This document shows, one piece after another, positions 29,456-36,084 of a stretch of DNA of 39,781 bases (position 1 is its first letter; every line of letters starts with the position of its first letter). The notes under the pieces were generated by a model. The model ran no database searches, was not told where the DNA came from, and worked only from the letters and a program-made list of their open reading frames with translations. The stretch is from an uncultured Thiocystis sp. Its GTDB lineage: Bacteria > Pseudomonadota > Gammaproteobacteria > Chromatiales > Chromatiaceae. The position numbers and the translations under genes were made by a program. The stretch is from the NCBI RefSeq assembly GCF_903866365.1, contig NZ_CAIPNF010000072.1, forward strand, positions 1-39,781, given 5' to 3'.

Positions 29456-29589
29456 GTAACAGCGACACGCAATCCTCGGCCAAAGAGAGATAAGATTGTT
29501 TTTGATGTGGCGTCTGGTTGCGGCTCGGTTGAACGGAATGGTCGCAATCGGTCAATTCTGTGGTTCGAATATAAGGAGTGAAAAGAACA
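29456..29589 (+). promoter_or_regulatory. Leader region of the exported Cys-containing protein gene
   Basis: 134 bases, more AT-rich than the flanking genes. It ends with a strong ribosome-binding site AAGGAG (29573-29578), 11 bases before the ATG. The strength of this site, compared with weak ones in the preceding operon, suggests the protein is made in larger amounts. I could not pick a confident promoter. Confidence 0.4.
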
Positions 29590-30123
29590 ATGAACGAAAT
29601 AAACGATCGGCCAACCACCTCCGAGGGACGTCGCCGTCTGCTCAAAACGCTCGCGGTCGGCGGCGCCACAGCGGCGCTGCTCCCCGAGAAGTGGGTGACG
29701 CCGGTGATCGACAAGATCTTGGTGCCGGCGCATGCGCAGACAAGCGTCGTCAATCCTTTTGTTGGTATTTACTCAAATAATGGTCCGCAGTTTGGCTTTG
29801 GCTATAACCCAAGCAATCTGTTCGAGCGGCTGGCCGATGCCTTGATACCCTCCGCGCACGCCGCTTTATCGATTCAATGCCCGGCTCACTGTGTCGCGTT
29901 TCAGGTGTTTGAGAACGCGACCGTCAATGTATGGGTTGATGGAACCTCAGACCCCACAAACATTAATCCCGTCTCCGGCTTGATTGCTAACGTCAACGGT
30001 TTCACTGATTGCGTTGTCCAGGGTACTCAATTAACCGGATTCAATAACCTGATATGCGAAGGTGCCTTTTTTTTGGGCAAGGTAGATACGCTGCCTATAC
30101 AATGCGCTAATCCGCCTGAATAG
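29590..30123 (+). CDS. Exported Cys-containing protein with Tat-type signal; candidate substrate of the locus
   Basis: 177-residue protein. The N-terminus has a Tat-like motif (GRRRLLK, 13-19), a hydrophobic stretch (TLAVGGATAALL), then WVTPVIDKILVPAHAQTS with a possible AHA|Q cleavage after residue 49. The mature part has a second PSAHA-like stretch (86-90), few charged residues, many Asn, Thr, Val and Gly, and five Cys (97, 101, 141, 156, 172). I do not recognise the mature domain. The PAHAQTS signal style occurs in exported proteins of other proteobacteria. Base composition is lower in GC than neighbours, a sign of transfer or of special expression. It follows the PqqD/kinase/glycosyltransferase operon and converges with another glycosyltransferase two bases away, so it is the best candidate in the window for the molecule these enzymes modify. 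Confidence 0.72.
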   Translation: MNEINDRPTTSEGRRRLLKTLAVGGATAALLPEKWVTPVIDKILVPAHAQTSVVNPFVGIYSNNGPQFGFGYNPSNLFERLADALIPSAHAALSIQCPAHCVAFQVFENATVNVWVDGTSDPTNINPVSGLIANVNGFTDCVVQGTQLTGFNNLICEGAFFLGKVDTLPIQCANPPE

Positions 30124-30125
30124 CC

Positions 30126-30770
30126 TCAAAATTCAGTGACCCCCTGGTGGCGTGTCGCCACCTCGGGATCGACGAAAACGCGATAACCGAGCTGTCGCAG
30201 TCGGTGGCAGACCCAGTAGTCCTCGGACAGATAATCGCCGCCGACCACGCCGACCTGGAACACGTCGAAATGTACTTGCGCCAGCGGCGTGCCACGTGAC
30301 AATTGTGGGCCATAGGTGCGCCCCGCCTCCCGCGCTTCAGCGACCAGCGCCCCGACGGCCTGGCGGGACAACATCAAGGCCGCCGTGCCGATGCGGTCTA
30401 TCTCGTGCAGTCCGCCGCGCTCGCCCAGACAGGCTCCGATGTTAAAAATCCGCTCGCCGCGCTGATTGAACCCCTTGAGTGGCACCGCCGCTCCGATGAC
30501 ATCCACCTCGTGCGCGAGCAGCCGCATCAATCCCTCGGCGGAAAGGAAGACATCGCCGTCGAGAAAAAGCAGATGGGTGTATTGCATTTCCTCGTGAAAT
30601 TTCGAGAGGATCGCGTTACGCGCGCGGGTGATGAGGCTCTCGTTGCCGATCGCCGCGACTGAAAAATTCAGGTCGGCGCGAAAATACTCCGAGATCGAGG
30701 CGAGATAATCGAGGTGGACCATGCCGGCATAAGCCGGAGTGCCGATCAGGATGTGGTGCGCGGGGGGCAT
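30126..30770 (-). CDS. Small GT-A glycosyltransferase
   Basis: 214-residue soluble protein: HHILIGTPAYAGMVHLDYLAS at the start, NESLITRARNAILSKF, then a DxD motif DGD (71-73) in THLLFLDGDVFLS, and a C-terminal SEDYWVCHRLRQLGYRVFVDP block, in which the E-D pair resembles the catalytic base of GT-A inverting enzymes. ATG 30770 has GGAG seven bases upstream. Convergent with the exported protein gene, with only two bases between stop codons. Together with the fusion enzyme and the GT2/GT7 enzyme it brings the number of transferase proteins in this locus to three. Substrate unknown. Confidence 0.82.
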   Translation of the reverse strand: MPPAHHILIGTPAYAGMVHLDYLASISEYFRADLNFSVAAIGNESLITRARNAILSKFHEEMQYTHLLFLDGDVFLSAEGLMRLLAHEVDVIGAAVPLKGFNQRGERIFNIGACLGERGGLHEIDRIGTAALMLSRQAVGALVAEAREAGRTYGPQLSRGTPLAQVHFDVFQVGVVGGDYLSEDYWVCHRLRQLGYRVFVDPEVATRHQGVTEF

Positions 30771-30961
30771 ACGCGTTCTCCGGAAAAAGTTTGTTGACAG
30801 TTTTTATAAGCGCGCGCCTGAACATCGCTGCCACTTGATTGCGCAACCATAGCCAGTTAGGGGCTGTATTTCGAGAACATCATTGAACCGTCGATCAGCG
30901 ACCGCGGCATCCGTGCCCGACGGACATTCCAGTCGCGTAAGATCCGCTCAACGCAGAGGCT
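30771..30961. other. Intergenic region, nothing assigned
   Basis: About 190 bases. A plus-strand stretch (about 30862-30960) translates to FENIIEPSISDRGIRARRTF, which could be a scrap of an old gene, but I cannot name it. The only promoter-like piece is TTGACA at 30793 with no matching -10 box. Confidence 0.3.
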
Positions 30962-31531
30962 CTACGGAACGCGGATCAAATTGACGTAATAATTCGTTTG
31001 CTCCGGATTCGCCCAATAGCCGCCATGATCGTACACATGCAGGGCGGGATTCATGATGGTCGCGGAGCTGGGGCTGAAGTCGTGGATCTCGAACCGGAAC
31101 CTCGCCTGACCCTGCGAGACCTCCTCGACCCGGCGCGCCAGCGAGGCGAGCGGTGACATGGACTCCGGCCCCTTGAAACCCAGGGCCGCATCATGCTCGT
31201 TGACGCGGAACGCCCCGCCCAGCACCTCGTCCGCGCGCGAGGTGGAAATATGCAGACGGGACACGCCAAAGGCGGCCTCCGGAAAATGATATTCCTCCGG
31301 GCGGTCGGGGTTATGAAAGACATCGTCCTCGACGGCGGCGGCCAGCAGCAAGGCATGGTCGACGCGCAAGGTCGACTTCTCCCGAAAGAAGCGCTCGCCC
31401 AGCACCGCCAGACAACGCAGCACCACATGCGCGCCCAGCGAATGGGACACCAGCGAGATGGATTTCGGGGCGGCGACGGTCTGGGCCTCGCTCAACAAAT
31501 GGTAGAGCGCTACCCCTGTGAAATCGAACAT
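30962..31531 (-). pseudogene. N-terminally truncated alpha/beta hydrolase (DUF900-like)
   Basis: 189 codons covering the second half of a DUF900-type alpha/beta hydrolase: VALYHLLSEAQTV, the nucleophile elbow SHSLGAHV (Ser in the GxSxG position), LLLAAAVEDDVF, and a C-terminal HDFSPSSATIMNPALHVYDHGGYW with a candidate catalytic His. The expected first about 100 residues, with the early beta strands and oxyanion region, are missing. Upstream sequence to 31705 does not resemble the family. I read it as a truncated, probably non-functional gene; a short functional variant cannot be excluded. Confidence 0.65.
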
Positions 31532-31705
31532 TTGGAACGGACGGTGGTGTCAGACCAGCCGATGCGTTTCCGTTCGACCGAAACCGCGTTCCTCATGAAT
31601 CGCGATCGACGACGTTTCGACGGATCGACCAGGTTGGCATGAACACATGACCGCGTTAGCAGACGCGAGATAAAGGATAGAACATCCACGAAAATCCGTG
31701 TTTTC

Positions 31706-32560
31706 TCAAGGCGAAGTCCGCGGCGAAACCGTCGGCTCGCCGCGCCTGCCGGCTCCTTCAGTCCGCGCCGCCGCTTCCCGTTCTGGCACCGCTGCCGGCG
31801 GCCAGCCCGGCTCGGGCAATCCACCTTCCGTCATGATCGGACGGATGGCGTGCAGGATGTTGGCGAACAGATGGCCGTGTCCGGCCTCCTCGCGGGCCAG
31901 CAGCGCCTTCATGTGTTCGCGCCGGGTCGGCATGGAGAAACAGGCGGGGCAGGAATCCGGGATGACCGGCAGACCGGCCCGGACGGCATAGTCGGCGGTC
32001 TGGCGCTCGCGCGCGTAGACCAGCGGGCGGATGACGCGGACGTCGCCTTCCTGGTTGGTGTAATGGGCCTTCATGGTCCGCAGTTGGCCACCGTGGAACA
32101 ACGACATCAGCAGGCTCTCGGCCAGATCGTCGAGGTGTTGGCCGAGCGCGAGCACGTTGTAGCCCCGTTCGCGGCAGATGCGGTACATGATGCCGCGTTT
32201 CATGCGCGAGCAATAGGCGCAGAAGGAGTCTCCGTCCATGTGCTCCCAGGCCTGTTCCATCAAGGGCTGCTGCTCGTAATGCCAGGGGATGCCGAGGGTG
32301 TCGTAATAGTCCTTGAGCGAGCGGGGATCGAAGCCCGGCACCTCCGGGTCGACGGTCAGCACGGCAAGCTCGAAGCGCACCGGCGCATAGGTGCGCAGAT
32401 GCTGGAGAATCTGGAGCAGCGAGAGCGAATCCTTGCCGCCGGAGACGCCGAGCAGGATACGGTCGCCCGCGCCGATCATGCGAAAATCAGCGATCGCGCG
32501 TCCGACCTGGCGCAGCAGCGATTTGGGCGGTTTGAGAGTGTTGGGGCTGGGTATGCTCAT
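31706..32560 (-). CDS. ttcA: tRNA 2-thiocytidine biosynthesis protein TtcA
   Basis: 284-residue cytosolic enzyme that thiolates C32 of certain tRNAs in an ATP-dependent, Fe-S-cluster-dependent reaction. PP-loop motif SGGKDS (40-45); cluster cysteines C114 and C117 (CAYC) and C204 with C207 (CPAC); LGQHLDDLAES between. Length and order agree with the family. The start ATG 32560 fits homologues (KSLLRQVGRAIADFRMI). Its first 74 bases overlap the end of the upstream phosphoesterase frame. The C-terminal about 25 residues (Pro/Arg/Glu-rich) are variable in the family. Confidence 0.97.
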   Translation of the reverse strand: MSIPSPNTLKPPKSLLRQVGRAIADFRMIGAGDRILLGVSGGKDSLSLLQILQHLRTYAPVRFELAVLTVDPEVPGFDPRSLKDYYDTLGIPWHYEQQPLMEQAWEHMDGDSFCAYCSRMKRGIMYRICRERGYNVLALGQHLDDLAESLLMSLFHGGQLRTMKAHYTNQEGDVRVIRPLVYARERQTADYAVRAGLPVIPDSCPACFSMPTRREHMKALLAREEAGHGHLFANILHAIRPIMTEGGLPEPGWPPAAVPEREAAARTEGAGRRGEPTVSPRTSP

Positions 32561-33146
32561 GCTGACAGGTGTATCTGACGCCCTGATTCAAGAGGGATAG
32601 AGGATAACGATAGGTCTCGACCTGCCATTCCAGCGGCGTCGCGGTCAGGATCATGCAGGAAGGCCCGCCGTGCGTGCGCGAACGCCCGGCCGCGCCAGGG
32701 TTAAGAATCCAGGGCCGGGCGTCGACATCCATCGTCAGTCGATGGCTGTGTCCATAGACGATCGCCCGGGCAGACGGAAAACGTCCGCGCAGCAGGCTGT
32801 GACGATCGCGCGCATTGGTCTGATGACCGTGGATCACGACCAGATGTCCGCCGGGCAGCGGCTGATCCAGCCATTCCGGCAGATGCACGAGCAGTTGGCG
32901 ATCTTCCTCCGGCCATTTGCGCGTGACATCGTTATTGCCGAACACCGCCAGCACCCGCCCCAGCCGGGGCTGAAGCTGGGCGAGGATGGTGGCATGTCCG
33001 ATGTCGCCGCCATGCACGGCCAGGTCGCATTGGCTCACCAGCTCCTGGATGCGCGCATCGAGCGCGCCGTGCGTATCGGACAGGATGGCGACACGCAGCC
33101 GATCTATGCTCGCAAAATTTTCCGGATGAGGCGGACCTGGTTTCAC
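32487..33146 (-). CDS. YfcE/MJ0936-type metallophosphoesterase
   Basis: 219-residue phosphodiesterase with all calcineurin-like metal motifs in order: LSDTHG, HGGDIGH, GNND, HGH, YGHSHR. It probably cleaves small phosphodiesters with Mn. The usual family length is about 155-185 residues; here the frame runs on about 37 residues into ttcA (overlap 74 bases), as if the original stop has been lost. I prefer GTG 33146, just past the stop of the upstream oxidoreductase (33151). ATG 33185 would overlap that gene and add 13 Trp/Arg-rich residues unlike the family. Likely cotranscribed with the oxidoreductase and ttcA. Confidence 0.85.
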   Translation of the reverse strand: MKPGPPHPENFASIDRLRVAILSDTHGALDARIQELVSQCDLAVHGGDIGHATILAQLQPRLGRVLAVFGNNDVTRKWPEEDRQLLVHLPEWLDQPLPGGHLVVIHGHQTNARDRHSLLRGRFPSARAIVYGHSHRLTMDVDARPWILNPGAAGRSRTHGGPSCMILTATPLEWQVETYRYPLSLLNQGVRYTCQHEHTQPQHSQTAQIAAAPGRTRDR

Positions 33147-33150
33147 CGGC

Positions 33151-34149
33151 TCAGGCCATGACCAGCGCCAGCTTGCCCGTGACATGCCCCTGCTCGATCA
33201 GCGTGTGCGCCTGCGCGGCCTGTTCCAGCGGAAAGGTTTGGGAGACCTGGATCCGCAGTTCGCCGCTGTCGATCAGATCGCCGCAGCGACGCAGGATGTC
33301 GCCCTGATGGTTGCGCGCGCGCGGGAGGTTCCGGAGCATTGGAGTCAGCATCAATTCAAGGCCGATCCGCAGATTGCGCAGCCGTGCCTCTTTCAAATCC
33401 AGCTCCGGTCCTGGATCCAGAATCGTCACCAGGTCGCCATACTGAGCCATGGCCGGAATGGTCTGACGAAAGACCGCGGGGCCGACCGTGTCGAGGGCAA
33501 TGTCCACGCCCTGCCCCTCGGTCCATTCCATCACGGACTCGACCAGATCCTCCTCCCGATAGTTGATGCAGTATTCGGCCCCGAGCGCATGGGCGAAATC
33601 GGCCTTTTCCGGGCTGCTGACCGTGGTGCAGACGCGCGCGCCGGCCGCCCTGGCGAGCTGGATGGCGACATGCCCCACTCCGCCCGCGCCGCCGTGGATC
33701 AGCACCCGTTGCCCTTCGACGAGCCGCGCCCGGTCATGCAGTGCCTCCCAGGCGGTGAGCAGCACCAGCGGGGCGGCGGCCGCCGCGATCATGTCGATGG
33801 CGCGGGGCCTGGCCTGCGCCAGATGCTGATCCAGCACGATGTACTCGGCATAGTTCCCGACGGGTCCGCCGAGACCGCCGTGACAGAACCAGACCTCGTC
33901 GCCCGGCTTGAAGCGGCTCGCCGACTCGCCCACGGCCTCCACCACGCCGGCGCCGTCGCAGCCCGGAATCGCGGGAAGACCTTCCGGCACCAGCGGGCCG
34001 TTCCGACGGATCTTGGCGTCCACGGGATTGACGCCAGCGGCGCTGAGCTTGACCAGAATTTCCTCTGGACCCGTAATCTCGGGGCGAGGCCGTTCAACCC
34101 ATTGCAGGACTGAGGGTTCGCCGGTTTCGCGCATCTCGATGGCTTTCAT
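33151..34149 (-). CDS. Quinone oxidoreductase-like zinc-free alcohol dehydrogenase family protein
   Basis: 332-residue NADPH-dependent medium-chain reductase of the quinone oxidoreductase (QOR) branch. N-terminal GroES-like domain (GVNPVDAKIRRNG, GCDGAGVVEAVG, FKPGDEVW) without the zinc-ligand pattern of true alcohol dehydrogenases, then a Rossmann domain with the NADPH motif HGGAGGVGHVAIQLA and the C-terminal AAQAHTLIEQGHVTGKLAL block. Likely reduces quinones or enones. ATG 34149 has GGAG five bases upstream. It starts 93 bases after the ketopantoate reductase gene on the same strand. Confidence 0.92.
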   Translation of the reverse strand: MKAIEMRETGEPSVLQWVERPRPEITGPEEILVKLSAAGVNPVDAKIRRNGPLVPEGLPAIPGCDGAGVVEAVGESASRFKPGDEVWFCHGGLGGPVGNYAEYIVLDQHLAQARPRAIDMIAAAAAPLVLLTAWEALHDRARLVEGQRVLIHGGAGGVGHVAIQLARAAGARVCTTVSSPEKADFAHALGAEYCINYREEDLVESVMEWTEGQGVDIALDTVGPAVFRQTIPAMAQYGDLVTILDPGPELDLKEARLRNLRIGLELMLTPMLRNLPRARNHQGDILRRCGDLIDSGELRIQVSQTFPLEQAAQAHTLIEQGHVTGKLALVMA

Positions 34150-34242
34150 GGGTGCTCCGGAGTGGCTCGCGTTGAATCCATCTTCATCATGTAGGGGCCC
34201 AGGCGCAACAAGTCCAACACCCGCGCAGACCAGCCGAACGGA

Positions 34243-35175
34243 TCACGCTTGACGATTCCGACGATCGACAAAGGCCAACTGGCGGGCGATCGTCTCGACC
34301 GCCGGCAGCCGGACGCCCTGTCTGGCCGCCTCGCGCAACGGTCGACGGTACAGATACTCGATCTCCAGTTCGCGCCTGGCCAAAAAGTCCAGACGCATGC
34401 TGGGCGCATAGGGCGCCATCCGTTCGGTGGACTCCAGCAGCCTGCGCGTCAAGCCGTCCTCGAACGGCGCTCCGCAGGCCGCCGCGCCGACCGCGACCTC
34501 GGCCATCAAGCGTTCCGCCAGCGCTCTGGCATCCGGGTCCGCCATGAGGACATCGGTGTTCGCCTCCAGCAGGACCGACAGACCGTTGAACGGGATATTC
34601 CAGGCGAGTTTGCGCCAGCGGGCCTGAGTCAGCGAGGGCAGCGATTCCACCGCGACCCCGCCCGCGGCAAACGCCTCCATCAGCCGTGGGATCCAGTCGC
34701 GCCCCCGCTCGTCAAAGGGTGCAAAGCTGACCTTGCCATAATCGAGATGTACGACGTGTCCGGGACCGACCTTGTTCGAGCACAGAAAACACAGCCCCGC
34801 AATCACGCATGCCTGAGGAAACGCCTCGACCAATTCGTCTTCCATGGTCAAGCCGTTCTGCAGGTTCAGAATGACCGTCCCGTCGTGGATCAAGGGCGCG
34901 AGCAGTTCGGGCAGACGACGATTCCAGGTCGTCTTGAGCGCGATGCAGACCACCTCGCTCGGCGGAATCGGCTCCGCGGAGGCATAGACCTCGACCGGGT
35001 CATGATGCCGGTTGCCGAGCGGCGAATCGACGCGCAATCCCTGCTGGCGAATGAAGTCCACATCGCTGCGCGCGATGAAACGCACCACGGACCCGCCCTG
35101 GAGCAATCGCGATCCGTAGAACCCGCCCACGGCGCCAGTGCCGAGGATGGTGAAGGTCAATGCTGGAGAAGTCAT
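34243..35175 (-). CDS. 2-dehydropantoate 2-reductase (PanE/ApbA family)
   Basis: 310-residue NADPH-dependent enzyme of the ketopantoate reductase family (pantothenate pathway), though several paralogues of unknown substrate exist. Rossmann motif LGTGAVGGFYG (11-20), QNGLTMEDEL, the catalytic Lys block ARWRKLAWNIPFNGLSVL, and ELEIEYLYRRP with the substrate-binding Glu. ATG 35175 is placed by the conserved N-terminus. Its first base is also the last T of a heptanucleotide repeat, and the repeat leaves no room for a normal ribosome-binding site. Further upstream the frame stays open through the repeat (repeating unit QLPTANC) to 35358. Confidence 0.88.
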   Translation of the reverse strand: MTSPALTFTILGTGAVGGFYGSRLLQGGSVVRFIARSDVDFIRQQGLRVDSPLGNRHHDPVEVYASAEPIPPSEVVCIALKTTWNRRLPELLAPLIHDGTVILNLQNGLTMEDELVEAFPQACVIAGLCFLCSNKVGPGHVVHLDYGKVSFAPFDERGRDWIPRLMEAFAAGGVAVESLPSLTQARWRKLAWNIPFNGLSVLLEANTDVLMADPDARALAERLMAEVAVGAAACGAPFEDGLTRRLLESTERMAPYAPSMRLDFLARRELEIEYLYRRPLREAARQGVRLPAVETIARQLAFVDRRNRQA

Positions 35176-35236
35176 GGCAGTTGGCAGTTGGCAGTTGGCA
35201 GTTGGCAGTTGGCAGTTGGCAGTTGGCAGTTGGCAG
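35175..35236 (+). repeat. Tandem heptanucleotide repeat (TGGCAGT)8
   Basis: Eight perfect TGGCAGT units (35175-35230) and a partial ninth. On the minus strand the array reads (ACTGCCA)n and runs directly into the ATG of the ketopantoate reductase gene. The unit resembles the TGGCCGC unit at 3702-3736 (shared TGGC-G-). Both arrays end next to the start codon of a gene. Confidence 0.97.
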
Positions 35237-35323
35237 GGCAATTGTGGCATCACTGCGCGGACGCTGAGCAACCGCCCGTCCGCAATCCAAGTCGCGGTCA
35301 GACCCGCTGACTGCGTCGACACA

Positions 35324-35351
35324 AAAAGGCCGACCCGATGGCCGGCCTTTT
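35324..35351 (-). terminator. Rho-independent terminator after hsp20
   Basis: Inverted repeat AAAAGGCCG (35324-35332) and CGGCCTTTT (35343-35351), ten-base loop, with A-run and T-run at the two ends so it works in both directions. It lies 66 bases past the hsp20 stop on the minus strand and insulates it from the ketopantoate reductase gene. Confidence 0.85.
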
Positions 35352-35417
35352 CTGGCATCCCTGCGCTGCGCCGCGCTCTCGTCCTTGAGCGAAAGCGTCT
35401 TCAGCGCTGACGCCGGT

Positions 35418-35915
35418 TCATTGAACCTCGATGCGACGCCGCTCGGTCTTTTCCGTCTTCGGCAGATGGATCTCCAGCACGCCATCCTTGAACTCGGCCT
35501 TGATCTCATCCATCGCGACTTCGGCCGGCAGCCGGATCGTGCGGCTGAAATGACCATGCGTGATTTCGGAACGGAAGTAGGCGCCCTCCTCCTTGGTCTC
35601 CTCGTGCCTGCGCTCACCCTTGATCGTCAGCAGATCGCCCGCCAGATCCACTTCGAGGTCTTTCTTCTCGACGCCCGGCACCTCAGCCCGGACTAAAACC
35701 TCGTCCTCGCGGTCGATCACATCAACCATCGGGGTGATCTCGAACGCCGTCTCCATGCCGCCCCACTCCGGCCACAGCCCACGGAACGGATGCAACCAGC
35801 CACGCCGCAATCCACCTCGTGTCAAGAGATCGTCGAACGCGCGATCCACTTCGTCGAAAAGGGTCATTTCACGACGCGGAACCGCCTCGGCAAGCTCGGT
35901 GCGTTTGGTTTTCAT
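35418..35915 (-). CDS. Hsp20/alpha-crystallin family small heat-shock protein
   Basis: 165-residue cytosolic chaperone that holds unfolding proteins in large oligomers. The alpha-crystallin domain (about 58-155) has VDVIDREDEVLVRAEVPGVEKKDLEVDL, a mid-domain RRHEE block and the conserved A-x-x-x-n-G-V-L motif as AEFKDGVLEIHLPK. The C-terminal I-x-I tail is present only as RRIEVQ. ATG 35915 has a strong ribosome-binding site (GGAGG). A consensus -10 box lies upstream and a terminator downstream, so it is a single-gene unit. Confidence 0.95.
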   Translation of the reverse strand: MKTKRTELAEAVPRREMTLFDEVDRAFDDLLTRGGLRRGWLHPFRGLWPEWGGMETAFEITPMVDVIDREDEVLVRAEVPGVEKKDLEVDLAGDLLTIKGERRHEETKEEGAYFRSEITHGHFSRTIRLPAEVAMDEIKAEFKDGVLEIHLPKTEKTERRRIEVQ

Positions 35916-35946
35916 GACACTCCTCCTCTTCTTGATTTCCAACTTA

Positions 35947-35952
35947 ATTATA
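35947..35952 (-). promoter_or_regulatory. -10 box upstream of hsp20
   Basis: Perfect TATAAT on the minus strand, 32 bases ahead of the hsp20 ATG. No good -35 hexamer and no sigma-32 type CCCCAT box in the right place, which is unusual for a heat-shock gene. Confidence 0.5.
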
Positions 35953-36004
35953 GCCCAAGCTTTTTGATCTGCTATTGCCCTGGCACGGTCGAGCGAAGGT
36001 TTTC

Positions 36005-36073
36005 ATAACTCGGGCAGGTTCCAGCCAACGCCAGCGGATAGCTGTCGCGAACGCTCTGCCCGAACGTGGTTAT
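36005..36073. repeat. Imperfect palindrome of about 69 bases
   Basis: Arms ATAAC-TCGGGCAG (36005-36017) and CTGCCCGA-(5)-GTTAT (36056-36073), with about 38 bases between. It sits just past the stop of the OmpA-domain gene and could be a weak transcription terminator, a REP-type element or a small MITE remnant. Confidence 0.4.
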
Positions 36074-36084
36074 AGCGTCGGTGG

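Noticed and set aside
30793-30811. TTGACA followed by TTTATAAG as a promoter
   Set aside because: The spacing between the two boxes is only a few bases, far too short for a sigma-70 promoter.
35176-35358. 61-residue extension of the ketopantoate reductase through QLPTANC repeats
   Set aside because: Repeat translation with no family similarity. Kept only as a finding about the repeat, because translation through it cannot be ruled out.
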